From assembly GCA_946999045.1 (NCBI GenBank), contig CAMQBR010000008.1, positions 1 through 64,000 on the forward strand: a stretch of 64,000 bases of DNA. Reading direction: 5' to 3'. Source of the stretch: an uncultured Prevotella sp. GTDB lineage: Bacteria; Bacteroidota; Bacteroidia; Bacteroidales; Bacteroidaceae. Each line of letters opens with the position of its first letter. The first letter of the stretch is position 1. Shown here one piece after another: positions 25,893 through 34,451 of this stretch. The notes below the pieces were generated by a model. That model saw only the letters and a program-made list of their open reading frames with translations, had not been told where the DNA came from and did not search any database. The translations under genes were made by a program, and so were the position numbers.

Positions 25893-26348
25893 ATGGTAGA
25901 TTACATATCACAAAACCTTTGGCTTTTATGGCTTGTTATAGCCCTTTTGTGTCTGATTATAGAATTAGGTTCGGGCGATTTTTTTGTTACTTGTTTCGCC
26001 ATAGGCGCATTGTGTGCTATGGTGGTTAGTATGATATGCGTGCCGATATGGCTTCAAATTGTTATTTTTGCACTATGTGCTATACTAAGTATCTTTTTTA
26101 TTCGTCCACTTTTGTTGCGTGCGCTTCATACAAAAGAGCGCACACGAGCCAGTAATGTTGATGCGCTGATAGGGCGTATAGGCATTGTAGAAGAGAGAAT
26201 AACTGATGAAAAAAGCGGTTATGTAAAAATTGATGGTGATGTATGGCGTGCCGTTACAAAAAGTATGACTCCTATTGAAGTAGGGCAGAAAGTGCGCATA
26301 CTGAGTATGGAGAGCATCGTTATTACCGTTGAACCTTATAATGAATAA
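25893..26348 (+). CDS. NfeD-family membrane protein
   Basis: The 151-residue protein has two to three N-terminal transmembrane segments (about 10-28, 32-50, 52-72) and a C-terminal OB-fold domain (about 85-150) with LIGRIGIVEERI...GYVKIDGDVWRAV. It is the short NfeD type (YbbK), which works with the SPFH protein encoded 21 bases downstream in membrane microdomain organisation and quality control. Confidence 0.9.
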   Translation: MVDYISQNLWLLWLVIALLCLIIELGSGDFFVTCFAIGALCAMVVSMICVPIWLQIVIFALCAILSIFFIRPLLLRALHTKERTRASNVDALIGRIGIVEERITDEKSGYVKIDGDVWRAVTKSMTPIEVGQKVRILSMESIVITVEPYNE

Positions 26349-26369
26349 TTAACTTAAAACCTTTATGAT

Positions 26370-27320
26370 ATGATAGCAACTTATGTATTGGTAGCCATTG
26401 TCGTTTTGGCTTTGATATTTGTTAAGAAAGCAATTGTGATTATTCCACAGTCGGAAACTAAAATTATTGAACGATTGGGTAAGTATTATAGTACACTTAG
26501 TCCAGGTATTAATGTTATAATCCCTTTTATTGATAGGGCTAAGACCATGGTTACGATGTATCGTGGTCGATATATTTATAGCAACATTATTGACTTGCGC
26601 GAACAGGTATACGACTTTGATAAGCAGAATGTGATAACCAAGGATAATATCCAAATGCAGATTAATGCACTGCTTTATTTCCAGATAGTAGACCCATTTA
26701 AAGCTGTGTACGAGATAAACAACTTGCCCAATGCCATTGAAAAGTTAACACAAACCACATTGCGTAATATTATAGGTGAGCTGGAACTAGACCAAACACT
26801 TACCTCTCGTGATACCATTAACACTAAGTTACGTGCTGTGTTGGACGATGCTACCAACAAATGGGGTATCAAAGTAAACCGTGTAGAGTTGCAGGATATT
26901 ACTCCTCCAGAGAGTGTTTTGCAGGCAATGGAGAAGCAAATGCAAGCTGAACGTAACAAACGTGCTACTATCTTAACGAGTGAAGGTGAGAAGCAAGCTG
27001 CTATCTTGCAGTCGGAAGGTGAAAAAGCCAGTACAATTAACCGTGCTGAAGCTGCCAAACAGCAAGCTATTTTGTATGCAGAAGGTGAAGCAACGGCTCG
27101 TATTCGCAAGGCAGAAGCTGAAGCTATTGCCATACAGAAGATAGCCGATTCTGTTGGTAAAAGTACCAATCCAGCTAATTACTTGTTGGCTCAAAAATAC
27201 ATTGCCATGATGCAAGAACTGGCTTCGGGCGATAAGGCTAAGACTGTTTACCTGCCATACGAGGCAACTAACTTGCTGGGAAGCATAGGTGGCATTAAAG
27301 ACCTTTTCAAAACAGAATAA
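26370..27320 (+). CDS. SPFH/Band 7 (stomatin/QmcA-like) membrane protein
   Basis: The 316-residue protein has one N-terminal transmembrane segment (3-20), a Band 7 domain (about 22-190, with VIIPQSETKIIERLGKY and the later NRVELQDITPPESVLQAM) and an Ala/Glu-rich coiled coil (about 195-265) of repeated EGEK and AEGEA units. It is the stomatin type paired with NfeD. It oligomerises at the inner membrane. A strong terminator follows. Confidence 0.93.
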   Translation: MIATYVLVAIVVLALIFVKKAIVIIPQSETKIIERLGKYYSTLSPGINVIIPFIDRAKTMVTMYRGRYIYSNIIDLREQVYDFDKQNVITKDNIQMQINALLYFQIVDPFKAVYEINNLPNAIEKLTQTTLRNIIGELELDQTLTSRDTINTKLRAVLDDATNKWGIKVNRVELQDITPPESVLQAMEKQMQAERNKRATILTSEGEKQAAILQSEGEKASTINRAEAAKQQAILYAEGEATARIRKAEAEAIAIQKIADSVGKSTNPANYLLAQKYIAMMQELASGDKAKTVYLPYEATNLLGSIGGIKDLFKTE

Positions 27321-27372
27321 CAGAAGTATTTCCTTTTGACATAAGTACAAAAGAAAAATAAGGATTTTTATG

Positions 27373-27409
27373 AAGGGTACAAAAACATAAAAAATGTTTT
27401 TGTACCCTT
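27373..27409 (+). terminator. Terminator of the NfeD-SPFH operon
   Basis: 16-bp perfect arms (27373-27388 and 27394-27409) based on aagggtacaaaaacat, with a 5-base A loop. Confidence 0.85.
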
Positions 27410-27452
27410 TATCCTCATACAATATAAGGCTTTTGTGGTATTTGTTATAGTT

Positions 27453-27665
27453 GGTTCTATAAATTTTAGCTTTATGGGCGGTTCTATAAATTAGCTTTGA
27501 CAGATTGTGAGACTATTTTTTTTGGTCAATTTGTTTGTGAGTGAAGGAGTATAGCAAGCTATACGACTGAACGAACACAAGCAAATTGAACCAAAAAGAG
27601 CCACAAGATAACAAAACGTAAAAACACTGACATAAAAAAACTTTACGGTGGTAATTTATAGAACC
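27453..27665. repeat. MITE-like repeat, copy E (186 bp plus an extra end, reverse)
   Basis: A solitary end ggttctataaatttt at 27453 is followed by a full element from 27480 (ggttctataaattagc) to 27665 (taatttatagaacc). The interior is the reverse complement of copy H and of the first part of copy B, including the palindrome gtatagcaagctatac. It lies upstream of the WecB-like gene. Confidence 0.75.
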
Positions 27666-27792
27666 TGCCTTATAAAAAACTTTGTTTCTTTCGAACTTCT
27701 GTCAAAATAAAAAAATCATTTGCACCTTTTGTTCTTTTGTAGGAAATAAAAATACGCTTCTGCCTTATTTCTCTAAAAAAGAAGCTGTCATT

Positions 27793-27823
27793 TTTGTTCT
27801 TATGTCAAATATACCTAACTTTG
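27793..27823 (+). promoter_or_regulatory. Promoter of the WecB-like gene (TTTG / TAACTTTG)
   Basis: TTTG at 27793-27796 and TAACTTTG at 27816-27823, 19 bp apart. The transcript would begin only about ten bases before the ATG at 27839. Confidence 0.6.
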
Positions 27824-27838
27824 CAGAAAAAGTACGAT

Positions 27839-28930
27839 ATGAATATATGTATTGTAGTGGGAGCACGCCCCAACTTTATGAAAGTAGCTCCCATCATTAG
27901 GGCAATAGAGAAAGCTGCAAAAGAAGGTAAGAATATAGCTTACCAATTAGTATATACAGGAAAGGAAGACGATGCAACCTTAGAAGGCTCGCTCTTCGAT
28001 GATTTACAAATGCCACGTCCAAATACGTATTTGGGAGTAGACTGTGAGAACTTAAACGAACTAACGGGATTGGTAATGGCTGGTTTTGAACGTTATTTGC
28101 AAAATCATCCTACAGATGTAGTGATTGTGGTAGATGATTTAGCTTCAACCCTTGCTACGGCTATTGTTACAAAAAAGCAAGGTATCACGTTAGCGCACTT
28201 GGTAGCAGGCACACGAAGCTTTGATATTAATATGCCAAAGGAAATTAATAGATTGGTGATTGACGGCCTTAGCGACTTATTGTTTACTGCAGGAATAAGT
28301 TCTAATAGTACAGTGAGTCGTGAAGGAGCAGAGCTATCTAAGGTTTACATGGTGGGTAATATTCTGATGGATACACTGCGTTACAACCACAATCGCTTAC
28401 AGCGTCCAGCAGTGTTAAACCATGAACAGATACAAGAAGGCAACTATATGGTGTTTACCCTAAACAGAAAAGCTCTGTTGGCTAATGAGGAAAATCTGCA
28501 GAAAATGCTCAATAGCATGATAAACAAGGCAGACGGAATGGTAATATTGGCCCCATTACGCAAGAGTGCTGCCGAAGTTGTTAACCGATTAATAGGCAAT
28601 AATCACAGTATATTGCGAGTTATAGCCCCATTGAGCTACTTGCAGTTTGGCTATCTTACTGCTCATGCGTGTGGCATCATTACCGATAGTGGTAATGTAG
28701 CAGAGGAGGCAACATTTAATGGTGTACCTTGTATTACATTGAACAGTTATACCGAACACATAGAAACAGTGAAAGTTGGTTCTAATGTGTTGGTTGGCGA
28801 GGATGCGGAAACATTAGGTAATGCTGTACAACAAATGGTTAGTGGCAATTGGAAGAAGTGCGCTATCCCCGAAAGATGGGATGGAAGAAGCGCAGAGAGA
28901 ATAGTACAGATATTGAAGTCCCTCTCATAG
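27839..28930 (+). CDS. Divergent UDP-GlcNAc 2-epimerase (WecB) family protein
   Basis: The 363-residue protein has the two Rossmann-like domains of the non-hydrolysing 2-epimerases: GARPNFMKVAPII at the N-terminus, MPKEINR and, late, ITDSGNVAEEATFNGVP. Compared with the E. coli catalytic set (Asp95, Glu117, Glu131, His213), the counterparts are Asp100 and Glu135 kept, but HVEAGLR is HLVAGTR (Glu replaced by Val122) and the THRREN histidine is Asn209 in FTLNRKA. It may therefore act on another substrate or be inactive. The start was moved from an upstream ATG to 27839 because the family N-terminus begins there and the promoter lies in between. It is monocistronic. Confidence 0.82.
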   Translation: MNICIVVGARPNFMKVAPIIRAIEKAAKEGKNIAYQLVYTGKEDDATLEGSLFDDLQMPRPNTYLGVDCENLNELTGLVMAGFERYLQNHPTDVVIVVDDLASTLATAIVTKKQGITLAHLVAGTRSFDINMPKEINRLVIDGLSDLLFTAGISSNSTVSREGAELSKVYMVGNILMDTLRYNHNRLQRPAVLNHEQIQEGNYMVFTLNRKALLANEENLQKMLNSMINKADGMVILAPLRKSAAEVVNRLIGNNHSILRVIAPLSYLQFGYLTAHACGIITDSGNVAEEATFNGVPCITLNSYTEHIETVKVGSNVLVGEDAETLGNAVQQMVSGNWKKCAIPERWDGRSAERIVQILKSLS

Positions 28931-28959
28931 TCTCACTCCTAACAAGCATCTTTAAGATT

Positions 28960-29141
28960 GGTTTTATAAATTACCACTGTATAAATTAAATTTTAAGAGA
29001 TACATTTTGTTATCTTTTGGCTTCTTTTTATAGAAAACAGGCTGTACCTTAACCATTCAAAATAGCTTGATGGTATTAGGTTCGCACTGTTTTGGTTCAA
29101 AAAGAACGTAAAAAAATCTAACAAAGCTAATTTATAGAACT
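28960..29141. repeat. MITE-like repeat, copy F (182 bp, forward)
   Basis: It starts ggttttataaattacc and ends gctaatttatagaact, and includes the ttcaaaatagcttgatgg / ggttcgcactg block. It lies directly before the duplicated HMA gene. Its right end is repeated at 29445-29457 as part of the tandem duplication. Confidence 0.7.
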
Positions 29142-29750
29142 ATATCCTTAATAAAACGTTATTAGCTAATTATAAAGTTTAAAGCCAAATATTTAAAGTA
29201 AGTTAAAATGCTCAAAAAAGTAGTTCTCCCCATTATTGGAATGGTATGTTCGGCATGCTCATCTCATGTAGAAAAGCAATTGAATGCACTAAATGGTGTG
29301 CAAAAAGCAAATGTTAATTTAGTACAGCATTGTGCTTTTGTAGAATATGATGACCGACAGATAACACTTGCTGATATGAAAAAAGCCATAAATAACATAG
29401 GGTATGATATGGTGATAGACAAGTTAGCTATCGGCTGAAAAAGCTAATTTATAGAACTATCCTTAATAAAACTTCATTAGCTAATTATAAAGTTTAAAGC
29501 TCAATGTTTAAAATAAATTAAATGCTCAAAAAAGTAGTTCTCCCCGTTATTGGAATGGCATGTTCGGCATGCTCATCTCATGTAGAAAAGCAATTGAATG
29601 CACTAAATGGTGTACAAAAAGCAAACGTTAATTTAGTACAGCGTTGTGCTTTTGTAGAATATGATGACCGACAGATAACACTCGTTGATATGAAAAAAGC
29701 CATAAATAACATAGGGTACGATATGGTGATAGACAGTCAGCTGTTGGCTG
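29123..29750. repeat. Tandem duplication, two units of about 315 bp
   Basis: Unit 1 (about 29123-29438) and unit 2 (about 29439-29750) align along their whole length. Both start with the aagctaatttatagaact end of the MITE-like repeat, continue through ccttaataaaac and attagctaattataaagttt, and then the HMA coding part, ending near ggctgaaa. The coding parts are nearly identical and the leaders slightly more diverged. Confidence 0.8.
29208..29438 (+). CDS. Free-standing heavy-metal-associated (HMA, CopZ-like) domain, tandem copy of the CopA N-terminus
   Basis: The 76-residue protein is one HMA domain with the metal site GMVCSACS (Cys14, Cys17). It differs from the first 71 residues of the following CopA at only four positions, then ends in an unrelated short tail (KLAIG). 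The upstream DNA is duplicated as well, so this is a recent tandem duplication rather than a fragment left by decay. It could act as a small copper chaperone for CopA, or be a neutral duplicate. No own promoter was identified beyond the repeat. Confidence 0.7.
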   Translation: MLKKVVLPIIGMVCSACSSHVEKQLNALNGVQKANVNLVQHCAFVEYDDRQITLADMKKAINNIGYDMVIDKLAIG

Positions 29751-31504
29751 AAAGCATCCAACACACATATACTAAGAATCTGCTAACGCAAACAACGTGG
29801 GCATGGGTGTTTGCTATTGTCTGCATGGCTGTATCCATGCAGTGGATACCTATTGGTTCAATAGATGTTACCAATCAGATAGCCTTGTTGTTATCTTTGG
29901 CGTGTATGGTAGTTTGTGGCAAAATGTTTTATGTATCAGCGTGGCGTCAGTTGTGGCATCGCTCCACTAATATGAATACATTGGTGGCACTATCTACTCT
30001 TGTTACTTTTACCTTTAGTGCCTTTAATACCTTTTGGGGAAGTGAAGTGTGGGGTAGTAGAGATATTAATTATCACACTTACTTTGAGACTTCCAACATG
30101 ATTATCGCCTTTGTTCTTACAGGAAAGCTATTAGAGGAACGGGCTAAAACAAGTACGTCAAAGAGTATAAAACAACTTATGGGGCTGGCTCCTAAGACAG
30201 CTCGAATTATTAAAGGTGATACCATAGCTGAAGTTCCTATTGCTACAATAGCAGTAGGCGATGAACTTGAAGTGAGAGCAGGAGATAAAATACCTGTAGA
30301 TGGAGTGGTAACATGGGCTAATAGTTTTATGCTTTCTGATGGAGCCTACATCAATGAAAGTATGATAACAGGCGAACCGATGCCTATATTGAAACAAGAA
30401 AATGCAAGAGTATTGGCTGGAACGGTGGTGAGTCAAGGCAAGCTACATTTTAAGGCACAGCAGATAGGTGAGCAAACTGCACTGGCACAGATTATTAAAA
30501 TGGTACAACAAGCACAAGCCAGTAAAGCTCATGTGCAACGATTGGTTGATAAAGCAGCTGCTGTTTTCGTACCTGTTATTATGATATTAGCCCTTATTAC
30601 ATTCTTATTGTGGTGGCTGATAGGTGGCAATGTCATGTTAGCGCAAGCTATTATGTCGGCTGTATCAGTATTGGTTATAGCTTGTCCGTGTGCCATGGGA
30701 CTGGCAACGCCTACGGCTTTAATGGTGGGTATAGGAAAAGCTGCCAAACAGAATGTGCTTATTAAGGACGCCCAAGCCTTGGAACGCTTGTGTAAAGTAA
30801 ATGCTATGGTGATAGATAAGACGGGAACACTGACGATACCTAACGAACAAATAGATTTTACGAAAACGGGCAACCTATCCTTTGAGCAACGAGAAACCTT
30901 AAAACCATATGCAAAAGAGGCTATCAATATGCTGCAAAACCAAATGGGCATAGAGGTTTATATGATGAGTGGAGACAGGGATGATTCTACACGATATTGG
31001 GCAAATCGGGTAGGAATTGCGCATTATCACAGTAACTCGTTATCACAAGATAAAGAAAATTTAGTTCGTGCTTTGAAGTCTAAAGGCAAAACAGTAGCTA
31101 TGGTGGGCGATGGTATCAACGATACGCAAGCTCTGGCTTTAGCTGATGTGAGCATTGCCATGGGCAAAGGTACTGATGTTGCAATGGATGTGGCGCAAGT
31201 AACGTTAATGGGAAACGATTTAAGACGCATACCTCAAGCCATTCAACTAAGTAAGCAAACGGAGTCGCTGATATGGCAAAATTTGTTTTGGGCTTTTGTC
31301 TATAATTTGGTTTGTATTCCTTTAGCGGCTGGTGTTCCTTATCTCTTTGGTATTGAATTTCAGATTACACCTATGTGGTCAAGTGCCTTAATGGCTCTCT
31401 CTAGTGTAAGCGTGGTGCTGAATAGCGGTTCACTTACTATTATTCGTGGTAGTTCTTTTTGTCAAGAGGACAACCCTTTGAATAGTAGAGGGGTGAAGCG
31501 ATAG
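29522..31504 (+). CDS. copA: Copper-type P1B ATPase lacking most of the nucleotide-binding domain
   Basis: The 660-residue protein has one HMA domain (GMACSACS, Cys14/Cys17), transmembrane helices, the actuator loop with TGEP (283-286), the copper channel motif CPC (388-390), the phosphorylation site DKTGT (Asp432) and GDGIND (529-534). These place it with Cu(I)-exporting ATPases. From Asp432 to the GDGIND Asp is only about 98 residues, whereas in usual CopA it is near 200. The SEHP motif and GxG of the N-domain are absent, and DKTGTLT runs after about 44 residues straight into EVYMMSGDRD. The reading frame is intact, so this is a real short form. A 76-residue HMA copy precedes it. Confidence 0.88.
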   Translation: MLKKVVLPVIGMACSACSSHVEKQLNALNGVQKANVNLVQRCAFVEYDDRQITLVDMKKAINNIGYDMVIDSQLLAESIQHTYTKNLLTQTTWAWVFAIVCMAVSMQWIPIGSIDVTNQIALLLSLACMVVCGKMFYVSAWRQLWHRSTNMNTLVALSTLVTFTFSAFNTFWGSEVWGSRDINYHTYFETSNMIIAFVLTGKLLEERAKTSTSKSIKQLMGLAPKTARIIKGDTIAEVPIATIAVGDELEVRAGDKIPVDGVVTWANSFMLSDGAYINESMITGEPMPILKQENARVLAGTVVSQGKLHFKAQQIGEQTALAQIIKMVQQAQASKAHVQRLVDKAAAVFVPVIMILALITFLLWWLIGGNVMLAQAIMSAVSVLVIACPCAMGLATPTALMVGIGKAAKQNVLIKDAQALERLCKVNAMVIDKTGTLTIPNEQIDFTKTGNLSFEQRETLKPYAKEAINMLQNQMGIEVYMMSGDRDDSTRYWANRVGIAHYHSNSLSQDKENLVRALKSKGKTVAMVGDGINDTQALALADVSIAMGKGTDVAMDVAQVTLMGNDLRRIPQAIQLSKQTESLIWQNLFWAFVYNLVCIPLAAGVPYLFGIEFQITPMWSSALMALSSVSVVLNSGSLTIIRGSSFCQEDNPLNSRGVKR

Positions 31505-31708
31505 CGTAAACCCACTTAACAAATTGGATATGAAATATTATTTTCTGTTAGAAAGAGTGCCCCTTAAATTGGTATATTTCAACATTCGTTGTGTAATTAA
31601 AAATGAAAAAAAGTATATTGCAATAAATAAAAAACATAGAAAAGTGTTTATTGAGATAAACACTCTATTCTTAATATTCGCAATTTTTATCTTAAATATG
31701 TAATATTA

Positions 31709-31740
31709 TTTGGCGAGATTAGGGAGAAATGTTACATTTG
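31709..31740 (+). promoter_or_regulatory. Promoter of the secreted protein gene (TTTG / TACATTTG)
   Basis: TTTG at 31709-31712 and TACATTTG at 31733-31740, 20 bp apart. The leader is about 20 bases. Confidence 0.6.
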
Positions 31741-31766
31741 TTGCAGATCATTAAAACAGACAAAAA

Positions 31767-32357
31767 ATGAAGAAGATTATATTTTTAATGGCTGTTATCT
31801 TTGCAAGTACAGCTTATCAGGCATCAGCGCAGAGCAATACGCATAAGCGTGATACCTTTGGTAAAAAAGTTTCTAAGTTTTTGAAACAAACAAAGAAAGA
31901 TTTAGAGCAAGCAGGACATGAGCTTGGCGATGCCATAGGCTTTGATGATAGGGTAGGTAAAAATTCTGATTTGTTAAAGGTAGATGGAACGTTTTATATG
32001 CCTTTATATACTGTAGATTTGTATAAAAGCGATTCTACAACGATGTATCGAACAGAAAGTATTCGACTATTTAAGAAAAAATATCCTAAAGCAAAGATAA
32101 TGAGTGTAGCTATTCCGCAAGCTAAGTGGATAGTAGAACCAGTAGAGTTACGCACGGAAGTAGTGGGCTACCAGCGATCTTTGTCTTGTTTTATCATTGC
32201 ACGTGATGGTAATGAGGGGTTTATTAATGCCAAATTCTTATATGTGCAGTATAAAAATGTAGGCAACGAGTACCAAAATGTGCGTGGAAAATATCCTCTA
32301 TGGGTTCGCACAGATGTGCTATCTCCAAAGATATACGAGGAGTTAAGTGGAATGTAA
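31767..32357 (+). CDS. Secreted protein of unknown function
   Basis: The 196-residue protein has a clear signal peptide (cut after ASA, residue 21), then a basic helical stretch (about 25-50, TFGKKVSKFLKQTKKDLEQAG-like) and a more globular part to the end. No catalytic motif or lipobox is seen and I do not recognise the family. It has its own consensus promoter and stands alone between copA and a stretch with a gene remnant. Confidence 0.75.
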   Translation: MKKIIFLMAVIFASTAYQASAQSNTHKRDTFGKKVSKFLKQTKKDLEQAGHELGDAIGFDDRVGKNSDLLKVDGTFYMPLYTVDLYKSDSTTMYRTESIRLFKKKYPKAKIMSVAIPQAKWIVEPVELRTEVVGYQRSLSCFIIARDGNEGFINAKFLYVQYKNVGNEYQNVRGKYPLWVRTDVLSPKIYEELSGM

Positions 32358-32415
32358 AAAGATAAATATTGTAAAGCATTATTCCTATAGGGTGGTAAAG
32401 CGATAAAACAATTAG

Positions 32416-32715
32416 ATACTTTCTACTGCAAATGGAAATGCTGATGTTGTTTTAGGTCTACAGACATTGTGTACTGCTAATTATGGCGTTATTGAAAAGC
32501 GTGAGTGTATTATTTATAGGTATTAGGCATTTTGCTTTGAAATCTCATGTAATAGAAATATTAGAACAAAAGAATATTTAAGAGAAATATATAATCCATA
32601 TCCACCAAATGAAATACTTATACTCATTAAAGAATATAATATAGTTTCAATTAACAAGGATAATATTTTTGATAATTGGGTTCAACCATATTGTAACTTT
32701 GGTATAAGAGTATGA
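32416..32715 (+). pseudogene. Possible gene remnant with one in-frame stop
   Basis: One frame is open for 100 codons except for a single TAG at 32524-32526. It has no start codon and ends in TGA at 32713. The translated pieces (such as NADVVLGLQTLC and REIYNPYPPNEILILIKEYN) read like ordinary protein, which is unexpected in random AT-rich DNA. I recognise no family. Nothing else was seen in the 32.4-32.9 kb gap. Chance remains possible. Confidence 0.3.
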
Positions 32716-32878
32716 TATTGTATTAAAACAATGGATAAACGAAAAGCCTGTATTTTGTTTTCTAAATAAGGGATATTCTATATATAGAATCTTACAAATT
32801 TTCTCTTTGTCATTGAAAAATAGACAATGGGAATTTTATATGTAAATGAAAAAGCCTAATGTGTTGATGTTAATGTAA

Positions 32879-33946
32879 ATGGAATTAGAATTATTATCAA
32901 TCAAGATACGAAGTAGAAAGAAACGACCGTTTGTAATTGCGGGACCATGTAGTGCCGAAACCGAAGAGCAGGTAATGACTACGGCACGTCAGCTAAAAGC
33001 TAAGGGGTGTTGTAACTTCAGGGCTGGAGTGTGGAAACCTCGTACCAAACCAGGAGAATTTGAAGGGAAAGGCGAAGAAGCTTTGCCGTGGATGCAACGG
33101 GTAAAGCAAGAAACAGGAATGAAGATAGCTACCGAAGTAGCTACGCCCGAACATGTGGATCTATGCTTAAAATATGGGATAGACTATTTGTGGATAGGTG
33201 CCAGAACCACTGCCAATCCCTTTGCTATGCAGGCTTTGGCTGATGCGTTGAGGGGAGTAGATATTCCTGTGTTTGTAAAAAATCCTGTTAATCCAGATTT
33301 AGAGTTATGGATAGGTGCCATGGAACGTATCAACAGAGCAGGAGTAAAACGCATGGCTGCCATACATCGAGGTTTTTCAAGTTACGAAAAAACCATATAT
33401 CGCAATCTGCCCATGTGGCAAATTCCCATAGAGTTGCATCGACGTATACCGCAATTGCCTATTATCTGCGACCCCAGTCATATAGGCGGCAAACGTGAGT
33501 TGATAGCTCCTTTGTCGCAACAAGCTATGGATTTGGGATTTGATGGGCTTATCATTGAGTCGCATTGCAATCCTTCGTGTGCTTGGAGTGATGCCAAACA
33601 GCAAGTTACACCAGATGTACTCAGCGATATATTAGCGCATTTGGCTATTAGAGAAGAACATATATCTACCGACGATATACATAATTTACGAGTAGCAATA
33701 GACCAGATAGATGAGGACTTGATGACACTTTTGAGTAAGCGTTTACGCATTTGTAGAGAGATAGGTCAGTATAAAAAGGAACACAATATGACGGTATTAC
33801 AGTGCGAACGTTATAATGAAATATTAGATACTCGTGGAAAGCAGGGACAGCAATGTGGTATGTCGGCAGAGAGTGTCATGAAAATCTTTGAAGAGATACA
33901 TCAAGAAAGTATACGTCAACAACTGAAAATAATCAATGACGATTAA
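32879..33946 (+). CDS. Bifunctional DAHP synthase / chorismate mutase
   Basis: The 355-residue protein joins a type I beta DAHP synthase (about residues 15-260: PFVIAGPCSAE, RAGVWKPRTKPGEFEGKG, IWIGART-like DYLWIGARTTANP, ICDPSHIGGKR) to a chorismate mutase of the AroQ type (about 265-350: IDEDLMTLLSKRLRICREIGQYKKEH). It condenses PEP and erythrose 4-phosphate and later rearranges chorismate to prephenate. In many Bacteroidales it lies in an operon with pheA, an aminotransferase and tyrA; here none of these is adjacent. The gene is preceded by 500 bases of non-coding DNA, and no consensus promoter was found. Confidence 0.93.
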   Translation: MELELLSIKIRSRKKRPFVIAGPCSAETEEQVMTTARQLKAKGCCNFRAGVWKPRTKPGEFEGKGEEALPWMQRVKQETGMKIATEVATPEHVDLCLKYGIDYLWIGARTTANPFAMQALADALRGVDIPVFVKNPVNPDLELWIGAMERINRAGVKRMAAIHRGFSSYEKTIYRNLPMWQIPIELHRRIPQLPIICDPSHIGGKRELIAPLSQQAMDLGFDGLIIESHCNPSCAWSDAKQQVTPDVLSDILAHLAIREEHISTDDIHNLRVAIDQIDEDLMTLLSKRLRICREIGQYKKEHNMTVLQCERYNEILDTRGKQGQQCGMSAESVMKIFEEIHQESIRQQLKIINDD

Positions 33947-34451
33947 TAGATAATACTCCAAGTATGTTTATATGCTCGGATGCTTAAGCCGAAAGTTCTT
34001 ATATTTGAAAGCAAATTTACATGTGGTACTAAATTACATATAGAACATTATAGCTTTGGGTTGCGTAGGGATGCTTGGCTCAAGTTTTAGAACCTTTTTA
34101 GATTAAACAAAAAGAATAAAAACGAGTATTTGCGTACATTATGATAATAACTAACAGCATATCAGTTATGTCGTCAGTGCATAATATTATATGACTAAGG
34201 ATGTTATGAAAAAAGTTAGCGAGTTGATTAGTTTACAATATATCTGTAAGGATGTACGGCTTGTGCGTCTGTATCATTAATAAAAATATAAATTTACTAC
34301 AGAAAAAACTTATTACACCTAATATAACGTTAAACTTAACACCACCTTACGGGCTTTTGAGAAATATTTAACAAAAAGAAGTAAAATATCAAGGAAGTTT
34401 TATACTTTTGCAAAGTATTTTGAAAAGTTTAGTTTGTCAAATTCTAATTCT
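33947..34451. other. Intergenic region, no confident gene
   Basis: About 500 bases without a supported gene. It holds a 29-codon open frame at 34191-34280 (MTKDVMKKVSELISLQYIC at its start) that I do not call, and the promoter of the next gene. No repeat of the window's MITE-like family was seen. Confidence 0.5.
34403..34410 (+). promoter_or_regulatory. -7 element (TACTTTTG) upstream of the EamA gene
   Basis: TACTTTTG lies 41 bases before the ATG at 34452. No TTTG is visible at the -33 distance. Confidence 0.45.

Noticed and set aside
34191..34280. Small 29-residue open frame in the gap before the EamA gene
   Set aside because: It has an ATG and a stop but no promoter, no recognisable motif, and a length expected by chance.
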